Below, piece after piece: positions 34,701 through 44,500 of a DNA stretch of 64,000 bases. The DNA is taken from NCBI RefSeq assembly GCF_964199755.1, contig NC_133907.1:5275001-5339000 (forward strand), read 5' to 3'. The notes beneath the pieces are model-generated. The model did no database searches and was not told the DNA's origin. It was given only the letters and a program-made list of their open reading frames with translations. A program made the position numbers and the translations under genes. Source of the stretch: Larus michahellis. Taxonomy: Eukaryota; Chordata; Aves; Charadriiformes; Laridae. Every line of letters starts with the position of its first letter. The stretch's first letter is position 1.

Positions 34701-36760
34701 CCAGTCAGCGCCATATGGCCGAGGCCGCTGTTACCGCGCCGTGCGCCCCGTTCCCAGAATTGACATGGAAATGAAGCTATCTGTCTTGCCAGACAACCCC
34801 AGCCATGCTGTCCGGCACGCTGTGCTGGGACCCTGCGCCCAGCTGTGGCCAGGGCAGCGTCCTGGAGCCGCGCTGGCAGCCCCGACCCCAGCGTCCCATC
34901 CCTGACCCCAGCGCTCCAGCACGCAGAGGGCCAGGGTGAGGTGTCCCGCAGCCAGGGACATCCCGTGGGTGAGGGCCACCGGCAGCCAGGGTCACCATGC
35001 CATGTGTGCCACGACACCCACCACAGCAGCAAAGCCCATCCTGGTCCCCATGCCGCTGGGGGTGGCCGATGCTTGGGGCCATGGAGGGTGGCTCGTCCTG
35101 GCCGTGGCGCATTGTTGGCGGTGCAGCTGGCGGGGCCCGGCCGGCCGGCGGCACTGAAAGGCATTCCTGCGGACAATGTCCCTGGCCTCCCCGCCGCGGC
35201 CTGGCCACTGCCGCCAGATGGGGGCTAATTAGCAGCTTTGAGAGCCGCGGTGGGAACCGGGCAGCACCAGGCCCTCCACCGAGCCCTGAATGGAGGGGGC
35301 GACCCCAGCGCCGTGCCCACCCTGGGAACCGCCACCACACCGGGCTGGGGGACACAGGGAGGAGGGACAGAGGGAGGGACAGAGGGCTGAAGCTCACCCC
35401 GGCCATGCTGGCAGGGTCACAGCCCGTCCATGCTCTCCAGGATTGCTGCCCCCACTCCCAGAGGAGGAAGAAGAGGGGAGGCCTTCAGCTCCCTGCACAC
35501 CTGGGGAGGCTGAACATGGGGGGTTCTGCCCTCAGACCACCTCCCACAAAAGGGAGGGCACCATGGCCCTCTGCACCCACACCGGGGCCAGCCCGCATGA
35601 CACACTTTCTGGCCAGGAAGGACACAACGTGTCCGGGCTGTCCCCGTGGCCGTGCCACCATGAAGGTGCCATCACAGTGGTGCGATCACAGCAGTGCCAC
35701 CACAGCAGTGCAGCCCACCCTGGCAGCCCCATCCCCTGGCGAGCGGGGCAGGGGGGGGACTGGCAAAGCATGGGGCGAGGTTGGGGGTGCGCTGGAGCTG
35801 CGCTGTTGGGGTGCCCCAGACGGTTTTGTTTGCAGCGGAGCACAGCGCAGCTGCCTGCTGCTGCCAACAATGCGGTGGCGCAGCCTGGCCCCATGGGGTA
35901 CGTGGGGGGCAGCAGGGGCTGATCCGGCACACGGGCACGCGGATCGGTGTGCGTGTGCATGAGAGCGCACAGGTGTGTATGGATGTGTGTGTGTCTGTGT
36001 GCACATGCGTGTCTGTGTGCGTGCGTGTACTTGCGGACGTGGTTGTGTGCGTGTGCATCCACGGGTCCGTGTACCCGGGTGAATATTCCCGTGTGTGCGT
36101 CTGTGTGTGTCCCTGCATCTGTGTGTACATGCACCTATATGCGCACGGCCTCCATGCGTGCCCGCAGGCGCTCACATCCATGCGTGCGCACACCCGCACG
36201 CACACCGTGAGCGTGTGCGGTGACAGAACACCCCGCGGCTCTGCCTGCGCCCTCTCCGCTCGCTGCTGCACCGTTTCGTGCTGTCGAGGGTGGGCCGGGC
36301 GGGGGGGGGCATTGTCAGCGCCGCCCCGCGAAGCTGCGGGTCCTGCGGGCCGGGGTCCCTCTCGGGGGTCCCTCTCGGGTGTCCCTCTCGGGGTGTCCCC
36401 CCCCCTCCAGGGCTCCCGGCCCCACTGCTGGCAGGGCGCTGGCTGCGCCTCCCTGCAGGTGCGAGGGTAACGAACAGTAACGCTAATTACCGCCCAGATC
36501 GGAAGCCCTTCAGGGCAGGGACCGGCCGCGGCTCGGGACGCAGCCGCACCGGCGGGACCCCCCCTCCCGTCCCCTTCCCCCTCGCGTCGCCCCCCCGCGC
36601 TCGCAGCCCACGGCCCCGCGGCGCCCCCTGCGACCTGCACCCTGCGCCCCCCGCCCCTGCCCCGTAGGGTCCCGGTGTCGCCGTGGAGGTGCCGGTGCCC
36701 CGGGGCCCGGGCCGGGCTGCAGGTGTCGTCCCCCCCCTCCGCCGCGCCGCCCCGCCCCGC
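31800..36760. other. HM13-ID1 intergenic region, no gene; several candidate conserved elements
   Basis: No coding exon recognised on either strand. Three patches stand out from the GC-rich background: 32540-32790 (AT-richer, with AATTCCAATTAAATACC and ACAAAAGCCGTATTG), 34690-34800, and 35150-35245 (GGCATTCCTGCGGACAATGT followed by GGGCTAATTAGC). They look like enhancer-type noncoding elements. Confidence 0.4.
35940..36215. repeat. Degenerate GT/CA-rich tract
   Basis: About 275 bp of alternating purine-pyrimidine sequence dominated by GTGTGTGC, GTGTCTGTGTGC and GCACGCAC words, turning to CGCACACC at its right end. It creates spurious Cys/Val- and His/Thr-rich open frames on the two strands. 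It lies about 0.55 kb upstream of the candidate ID1 BMP-response element. Confidence 0.85.
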
Positions 36761-36767
36761 CCCTGTC

Positions 36768-36862
36768 GCCATGGGCACCGCCCGCGAGGCGCCGCGCTGA
36801 CAGCGCGCGGGGTTTTATGAATGGGTGACGTCACGGCCCTGGCGTCTAACGGTCTGAGCCGG
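36768..36862 (+). promoter_or_regulatory. ID1: ID1 distal enhancer / BMP-response element
   Basis: The block contains GGCGCC (36788-36793), CGCTGACAGCGC, TTTTATGAATGGG, a perfect CRE TGACGTCA (36826-36833), TGGCGTCTAAC and a SMAD-type GTCTG (36852-36856). Order and wording match the well-studied BMP-responsive region of mammalian Id1 as I remember it, where GGCGCC-type and GTCTG sites bind SMAD1/5 with SMAD4. Here it lies about 0.4 kb upstream of the ID1 TATA box, closer than in mammals (about 1 kb). Confidence 0.82.
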
Positions 36863-37230
36863 CGGGGAGGAGGGGGGGCCGGGAAGCGCAGGGGGGCTGG
36901 GAGCCTGGAGGGGCACCGGGAAGGGGCGAGGGGGGCTGCGGGGAGCCCGGGGGGATGGAGGGGAAGCGGGGACTGCGGGGAGCCCGGCACCGGGAGCCGG
37001 CGGGGCAATTACCCGCGTTAACGGCGGGGAAGGTGGCGGGGCGGGCGGCCCTCCCCGGAGCTCCGCAGCCCCGGCAGCACCCCCCCACCGCCCACTTCCC
37101 CGCCACTGTCGCTTTAAGACGCTGCCCTTCGAGGGCGCATGAATGGAGCGGGCGGGGCTGTCCCCGCCCCCGCGGCGCTGCCATTGGCCGCGGCTCCCCC
37201 TCGAAGCCCCGCCCTCCCCGGTGGGCGCTC

Positions 37231-37236
37231 TATAAT
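37231..37236 (+). promoter_or_regulatory. ID1: ID1 TATA box
   Basis: TATAAT in the context GCGCTCTATAATTGGCGCGG, 83 bp before the ATG. A Sp1-type box (CCCCGCCC) and an ATTGG lie within 60 bp upstream. Confidence 0.75.
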
Positions 37237-37313
37237 TGGCGCGGCGGGGCGCGCGCTGGGTTGTCCGCCCGCAGGGTCCCATCGTCGCCCGTCGCCTCCC
37301 AGCGCTCCTCGCC

Positions 37314-37854
37314 ATGAAGGTCGCCACCGTAGCTCCATCGCCGTTGCCCGCGGGCGTCGGCGGCGCGCTGAAGGCGGTGCGGCCCGGGGAAGCCGCTCGC
37401 TGCGGGCCGGGCCCGGGGGTGTCGCCGGGGGCGGCGGAGCAGGCGGCCGCCGCGCTGCTGTACGATATGAAGGGCTGCTACTCGCGGCTGCGGGCGCTGG
37501 TGCCGACGCTGCCGCGGCACCGGCGGGTCTCCAAGGTGGAGCTGCTGCAGCACGTCATTGACTACATCTGGGACCTGCAGCTGGCGCTGCAGCGCGGACC
37601 TCCCCGCCCCGCCGCCGCCGGGGAACCCCCCGAGGTGAGTGTGGACCCCCCCCCCCCCCCCGGGCCCGGCGGCACCGGGACGGTCCCGCTTTCACGCCGG
37701 GCTGCAGCGCGCTGTCCCCTTCCTGGGGGTGCGCCTTCCTCCTGCCCCCCTTCCATCCCCGGGACCCCCACGGACCAGCACTGACCGGCTGCTTCGCCTC
37801 CCTCTCCCGCAGGCTCCATGCATGCCCGTTGCCGACCGGATCCTGTGCCGCTGA
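37314..37854 (+). CDS. ID1: ID1, inhibitor of DNA binding (dominant-negative HLH protein)
   Basis: Exons 37314-37634 and 37813-37854 give 120 residues starting [10 protein letters not shown]. The helix-loop-helix spans about residues 47-92: [20 protein letters not shown], then [20 protein letters not shown]. There is no basic region, so the protein dimerises with E proteins (TCF3/TCF4/TCF12) and keeps them off DNA. The C-terminus PVADRILCR matches the ID1 tail, and the single intron after the HLH exon is the family layout. The protein is clearly shorter than human ID1 (155). Most of the loss is in the N-terminal linker and in the segment between HLH and C-terminus. Failure to splice the intron would extend the frame to a stop at 37784, resembling the known intron-retained isoform of mammalian ID1. 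HM13 upstream and BCL2L1 downstream fit the vertebrate gene order. Confidence 0.96.
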
Positions 37855-38071
37855 GACTGCTCCGGACCCGACACGGACATCCCCGGGATCCCGGTCCCGA
37901 GTGCCGGGGCTCGCCTGCATCCCGGGACCCCCGTGGCACGGCTGGGGCCAGCAGTCTCGACTCCCTGCCCTGACGGGGCTGCCCCGGGGTGTCCCCCCGC
38001 AGCCTGGGCAGGGGGTGCTGCCCGGCGGCCGCGGGACGTATCCTTCTCAGATTGCTGAGAGCATTCCCCGT

Positions 38072-38112
38072 ATTGTATATTACAATGATGCTGGAGAATA
38101 TTGTTCTACAAT
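38072..38112 (+). other. ID1: Two short hairpins in the ID1 3' UTR
   Basis: ATTGTA-TAT-TACAAT (38072-38086) and ATTGT-TCT-ACAAT (38100-38112) are two perfect small inverted repeats in tandem, just before the poly(A) signal. They sit in an AT-rich patch that contrasts with the GC-rich surroundings. Confidence 0.6.
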
Positions 38113-38127
38113 AGCTGGAGTTTTGTT

Positions 38128-38133
38128 ATTAAA
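38128..38133 (+). terminator. ID1: ID1 poly(A) signal ATTAAA
   Basis: ATTAAA in GTTTTGTTATTAAACAAGCCC, 273 bp after the stop codon. Confidence 0.75.
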
Positions 38134-38149
38134 CAAGCCCTGATGACCA

Positions 38150-41100
38150 GGCATGCCTCTGCTTCCTGCTCCCTCCCACCCCCTGGGAATACGAAACCTG
38201 GGGGGAGCCCGTCTGGACCAGTATGGGCTGGGTGGGTGTGCTGTGGGGTACTGGGTCTGGGTGCTTGTGGTAGTGCTGGGAAGGGGGTCTCCCATGGGCT
38301 GCTCCCAGTTCCCCCCAGTATGCTTCTGTGGTGGAGTCTGCAGGTGGTTTGTCCCTGTCCCAGCAGTGTGCCCCCACAGAACCTCTCCTGGGGCCCAGTG
38401 GCTCCGTGGGGTCCACATCCTGCTCCCCCTGTCTCACTCCCTGGGCTCGGGCATGGGGTGTCAAGGCAGGCACACAAGGAAAGCTGTTTTGCACCCTGTT
38501 TTCTGTGATGGGGAGACGTAGCAGCGCTGGGACATGGCTCCTCTGGGAAGGTTCCTTGGTGACACAGCGCACAGTGCTGGGAACCAGGTGTGGGACTTCT
38601 CGGCCCAGCTGGGAAGTACAGGGTTCCCCCATCTCCCTGGGCAGCAGTGAGTTTGCAGTGTGGGTCTGCCCTTGCCCCGTTTCCCAGCAGCGTCCCTGTG
38701 ACTCACAGTCACCGCTGTGTTGGGGCTGGGGCGCAGGTGGCTGCGGGGTGCGAGCGTGATGCTGCTGGGGATGGTCACGCTCCGCTGCTCCGAGAGAGAG
38801 TGAGTGTGAGCCCTGCTGGTGCTGTCCCTGTGGTTCCAGCTTACTCTGGTGCAACCCCTGTGTGTGGGGCCAGGGCTGGACAAGCCTTTAGGGACAAGGA
38901 AATTGCATCAGGGGTTGTGCAACCCCTGAGGCTGGGGGTGCCCCGGACAGCAGCGCTGACCTGAGCTGCCCCGTGACTCATGAGCGCCTTGGGGGACACA
39001 CTGCCTCCTGCAACAGACGTGTATGGACCTTCCTATGGGCCTGGTTTGGGCAAATTGCGGTGCCCAGGGGGATTCTGCTTTGCCCAGCTGCCCCTGGGGC
39101 AGGAGGTCTGCTCGTGGCTGCTCTGGTAGGGCCCTTCCTACCCCTCAGGGTCCTGTAGCTGTGGGTCTTCGGGGCTGGAAGAGGTTGACCAGCCCTGGCT
39201 GCATGTGTGTGCGTCTGCACAAGCATTCACGTGGGTTTGCACAGTCACAGCTCTGTATGCCCATGTGTGTGTCTGCGTCCGTATCTGCCCCCTGAGGATT
39301 CCCCAGATGCCCTGGCAGTAGGGCTGAGCAGGGGCAGGTACCAGATGTGGGGAACCAGGACACCCCTTGGTCGGACCAACCTTGTTTTGGCTGTGACACA
39401 GCAGCAGAGGACACGCTGGGGGGGGGCACGCGCACCGTGGGCTCTGAGTCCTTGTGGATGAACTCATCCATCAGCCCCAGTGTCCCTTCTGTCATCGGAT
39501 GGGTACCCTCTATCATCCTCACGGGGGTCCCCTCCATCACACCCCCTCGGGTTCCCTCTAGCGTCCCCACCGGTGTCCCCTCCATGGCCCCCGCACCGCG
39601 GCAGGCACCAGCTCCCGCCCGCTCCCGGGACGCAGCGCTGCCGGGGCAGTGGGTCCCTCTCCCGGTGCCCGTTCGCACTGCACGGCCCGGCCCGAGTCGC
39701 CCTCACGGAGGAGCCCGGAGCAGGGAAAACCGGGCCCTGGGGGCTCTGCTCTGTGCGGGGGATGCTGGGGCTCTTCCCCATGCCACGGCGCGGCGGCCAC
39801 ATCCCTGCCGCATCCCTGCCGTGCTCCCCGGGGCTGTCCTTGCCCGTTTGCTGCCGGCAGATGTGGAAGCTCCGGCTGGAGCTGTGGGGAGAAGGGCTGT
39901 GTGCGTGCCGATGCGTGTCCCCACGTCTCCACCCTGAACCCCTGCCCAAGCCCTGTGTGCTCCATGGCTGAGCCCTCGCAATAGAGCCCTACACATCATC
40001 ATCCCTGCCTCGGGGCATGGGAACGCCGGGTGGTACCACTGGGCTGCCATGACTGGGGCCTGGCACCACGGGGACAGACAGAGAGCAAGGGAAGGAGCTG
40101 TGCGGAGCCAGCCCGGGCTCAGAGCAGGGCTTGGCAGGGCTGAGCCGCCTGCCACGTGCCGGGATGCTGGATGTGTCCGCACCAGGATGCACTGGAGAGC
40201 CCCGGGGAGGGCCCAGCCCCGTGGGCACCTGCGCCCCGATCAGTCCCATGTTGTTTTGATGGGACCTGATTCATCCCGGAAGGGATTAGGGACTGGGGAA
40301 CCCAGTGACGTTCTAGTCCAACCAGCCTGGCTGCCCTGGGATAGACATTGGCGTCAGAGCCGGTCCTTGCTGCTCACTGCCACATACAGCCCCGAGGACA
40401 TGGTGGAGCTGGGACCTGTAGTGGGACCCATGGCCCCTGTGGCGTGGGGCACCGTGACCATCTGCCGTGGTGAGGCTTGGTACAGGGCAGGGGCACCCAG
40501 GGGTAGAGGGGTCATGGTGGGTGTGGGGCTGGGGGACAATGCTGGCCTTTGGGACACTGCTGGCGCCGTGGCCATCGCTGTGGCTGTGCCTGGTGGAGCT
40601 GGGGGTCCCAGGCAAGTGGGCACCTGCCCTCAAGGGGTCCGTAAGGTGCATTATGCTGGACTGTGGTCCCTCTGATGCGGATGGCCATAGGCACTATGTC
40701 CCCCCATGGTGCTGGGTTGGAGCCCTGCCCCCCCGGAGGGATCTTAGGGTCCCTGGTGCTGTTCCCAGGGCAGGTCCAGGCAGGCAGCCAGACACGTGGC
40801 TGGTGCCGTCCGCAGCACTGGCCAGAGGGGCTCAGGACGGTCCTGCCGGCAGCGGGTTTGGGAGCACCAGCAGCTCTTCCCCTGCGGCGGGGGTTTTTTG
40901 GAGGGGATTGCACAGTTCTGCTCTCGCTCTGACTGTCCTGACCTTGCCGTCACTCTTCCCTGGGGGCTGCTGCCATGCCCCAGACAACCTGACACCCACT
41001 GAGGTTTGGGTGCTCCCAGGCAGGGTCCCCAGAAGCTTTACAAAAGTGGGAACACCACTCCCCTGTGCAAGCGAATCGAGCCCTGTCCCCCTGGTGTAGC

Positions 41101-41470
41101 CCCCCCGTGCCAGTAGACCGACTTGCCACATTCCCCTGGTCCTCCATCACCCCCAGGCTGGGAACAGCTGAAGCCCCCTTGAGACCCTGGCCCAGTTGTT
41201 GTCTCTGTGTGACCCCACATGCCAGCCATGTGCCCCCATGAGGAGCCCTGGCCAGTGCCCCCAGCTCCCACACACCCCCAGGGTGGGGGGCTGGCAGTGG
41301 CATAGTGGGGGACCCTGCTTTTCTCCGCTCACACGACTGGCGTGAGTGGGAAACAACGGGGGAACTGGCTTCCCCTTTGAGTCATGCGTTAGGCAAGGCC
41401 GGGCTTTTGGTGGCCGGAGCGCTGCGGTGAGCCCCGCATGTGCGCAGGAGGCTGATGTCACCCAGTGCTC
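38150..41470. other. ID1 to BPI-like intergenic region, no gene seen
   Basis: No coding exon recognised. About 39470-39600 is a minisatellite of GGTNCCCTCTATCATCCTC-like units. About 40240-40340 has CR1-like words (TCTAGTCCAACCAGCC) but no clear element. No trace of COX4I2, the mammalian gene in this interval. Confidence 0.5.
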
Positions 41471-41481
41471 TCTGTCCCCAG

Positions 41482-41487
41482 TATAAG
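41482..41487 (+). promoter_or_regulatory. TATA box of the BPI-like gene
   Basis: TATAAG in CCCCAGTATAAGTCCTGG, 65 bp before the start codon. This implies a short leader of about 35 nt. Confidence 0.6.
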
Positions 41488-41546
41488 TCCTGGCTGGGCT
41501 GGTGCACGGGGACGGGGTCTCCGCAGCGGCCGGGTGTCCCACAGCC

Positions 41547-44500
41547 ATGTCCTCTGCTCCAGCCTCCAGGTCCCGGCACCATCCCCAAGGCACATCTGGG
41601 CCGGCATGGCTCTGCCTCCTGCTCCTGCTGACTGCCTGCGTGCCCGCAGCTGGCACCAACCCCGGCATCAAGGCCCGGCTGACCCGGAGGGCACTGGAAT
41701 TCGGTGGGTTTCACATTCCTGACCACCCGTGGGGGAGCTGCGTAGGGGGTGGAGGGGGACAATGCTCAGACCGCTTGTGATGGGGGATGGAGGGGTGTCC
41801 TGGACCCGGCTGCTCGCCCCACCAGCACCCCAGCCCCTTCCCCGGCGCCCTCCCCTAAATCCCTGCTCTGCCCCAGGCCGGCGGTTTGGGCTGGAGCAGC
41901 TCCAGTCACTGCTGCAGAAGGAGCATGAGCTGAACCTGACGGGCTCCTACCGCAGCCCGTTCCTTGGGACACTCACCTACACTGTGCCCCGGTAAGAGCT
42001 GCCCGTGGGGTCCCTGTCCCCATGCCCATCCCTGTCCCCATCCCCATCCCCATACCGGCCGTGCCCCAGGAGCAGCTGCGAGCCCAGGCTGCCCGTGTCG
42101 TGCAGGATCCACATCCATGAGCTGCAGATAAATGACTCCACCGTGGACTTCGTCGAGGACGTGGGGGTGAGGCTGATGGTGCAGCGCGCCCGCATCCGGC
42201 TCAGTGCCGACTGGGGAGCCCAGCTGGGCGCCATGTGAGTCCTCACCCTCATGGGGCAGAGGGACGGGGACCTGGGTGGCTCAGGGTGGCTCGGGGCCAC
42301 CGCTGTCCCCGTGCTCACCCGCTCTGTCCTCAGCCAGGACAGGGGCTCCGTCGAACTCCGCATGTGTGACCTGGCCGTGGCGGCGGTGATGGGAGTGAGC
42401 GTGGATGGCAGCAACCGCCCCACGGTGTGGAGCGTCGGCTGCGACGCCCACAGCACTGACCTGCACTTGGAGTTTCACCGTGGACACAGGTGATGCCGGG
42501 ACCCCCATCCCCCTCCATGGGGACTCCCCGGTGCCCCCAGCTGGGGTGTTGGGCTGGGGGAGGCTGGGGCACCCTGGGGTGACCTGAGGACCCCATTCTG
42601 CCCCACAGCTGGCTCTACAACCTGCTGGCACCGCTGCTCCAGACAGCCCTGCGTCAGGAACTGAACAAGGAGGTAGGTACTCAGCCCCTGTGCCATGGGG
42701 AACTGGTGTCCCCCCAACCTGTCCCCCCAAGTGAGCAGGGTGGGGGACACCCATCCGTGGGCTTGCTGACACCCTGATTTGCTTCCAGCTCTGCCGCGAG
42801 CTCCGCAGGAGCATCAGCAGGCTGGAGGATGCTCTGAAGCATATGAAAGGTGGGTGAGGGGACCCCAGGGACCAGGGCTGGGGCTGGAGGGGATGGGGCA
42901 GGGTGGCCCAGGTGACACTCTGTGTGGGGCTGGTGCCCAGTGGGGTCTGTGGGACTGAGGGCTGCAGGAGGGGGTGGGCGGTCTGGCTCCCCCCAACTGC
43001 CCCTGTGTCCCTGCAGTGTCCACCCAGCTGGACTCCTTCGCCGCCATCGACTACTCCCTGCTGGGGCGGCCGGCCATCACAGCGGAGCATGGGGACATCG
43101 CCCTCAAGGTAACACCATCCGGGGTGTCCCTGGGCTGGGTCTGGTAATGGGGAGTTGGGGGAGCTGGGCTGAGCCTTGCATCTGTCTGTCTGTCTGCACA
43201 GGGGGAGTTCTTCAGGGTGGGCAAGTACCAGCAGAGACCTTCCTCGACGAAGCCCGTGCCCCTGCCCGTGGCGTTGCCTGCAGCTCTGCCCATGGCACTG
43301 GCCACGGTGCACGAGCCCATGCTGCTGCTGGCCATCACCGAGTTCGTTGCCAACTCGGCCGCCTTCACATACTTCACGGCTGGAGCTCTGGAGAGGAACA
43401 TCTCCAGTGACATGGTAGGGACGGCTCCAGCCGTGGCTGTGGGGCAGGGCTGTTCTCCCAGGGTCCCGCCATGGTGTCCCTGTGTCTATCTGTGCCTTGT
43501 GGCATCGGCGTCGCAATCTCTTTCTGTCTTCCAGCTCCCACGGCGGTTCCCGCTCCAGCTGAAGACCAAGAGCATGGGGCTCTTCTCCCCACAGGTGGGT
43601 ATGGGTGGGGTGGGACACAGGGAGAATGGGACACAGGATGAGATGCAGGAGGGGTGAGATGCGGGAGGGATGTTACATGGGATGGGATGCAGGTGGTATG
43701 TGTGAGGGATAGGACGGGGGATGGGATGCAGGTGGGATGGGATGTGATGTATGAGGGACAGGACAGGGGATGGGATGCAGGAGGGGTGGGACACAGGATG
43801 GCATGCAGGCAGGTTGGGAAACAGGGGGACTGGGATGCAGGGGAGATGGGACACGGCATGGGACGCAGGTAGGATGGGCAGGATGAGATGCAGTCGGGAT
43901 GGGACATGGGCAGGACAGGATGTGGGCAAGACAGGACTCATTGCCCACCCTGCCTGCACCCAGCGCAGGGCAGGACGGTGATGGGGCACACGGGCCCTGG
44001 GCAGTGGTGGGGGACGGCTGGGAGCCCAGGCTGGTGCCAGTGGTGCTGGCAGTGCCAGTGTGGCTCCGTACCAGCCCAGTCCTCGTACCCCCAGCTGCAG
44101 GAGCGCTACCCGGACCACCCCATGGAGCTGCGCCTCTCAGCCCGCCGGCAGCCCCGGCTCTCCTGCCGCCCCGATGCCCTGCACGGGGCCCTCTTCAGCT
44201 CTGCTGAGGCCTTCGTGGTGCTGCCCAACGCCACCCGTGTCCCTGCTTTTCTGCTGAACATCGTGAGTGTCTGGTGATGCCGTGGATCAGGGTCCGCTGC
44301 CTGCGCTCCAGGCTGGGGCCGTGCTGGGCAATGCTCTGCAGTGCGGAGCGATGCTGGGGCAAAGCTGGTGACACCGGGTGATGCTGGGTGATGTTGGGCA
44401 ATGCTGGGTGATGGTGGGTGATGGTAGGTGATATTGGGCGATGCAGAATTGCAGGGACTGCCCTGATCTTTCTGACGTCTCTTGTGGCTGCAGGATGCCA

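Noticed and set aside
35672-36778. 368-codon minus-strand frame with His/Thr repeats
   Set aside because: Produced by the GT/CA tract and GC-rich flanks; no conserved domain or splice logic.
40240-40340. Possible CR1 remnant (TCTAGTCCAACCAGCC)
   Set aside because: Only a few CR1-like words, with no tail or continuous match.
42281-43618. 445-codon open frame on the minus strand
   Set aside because: It is the antisense shadow of BPI-like exons 4-9. It shows no domain and crosses introns of a clearly real gene.
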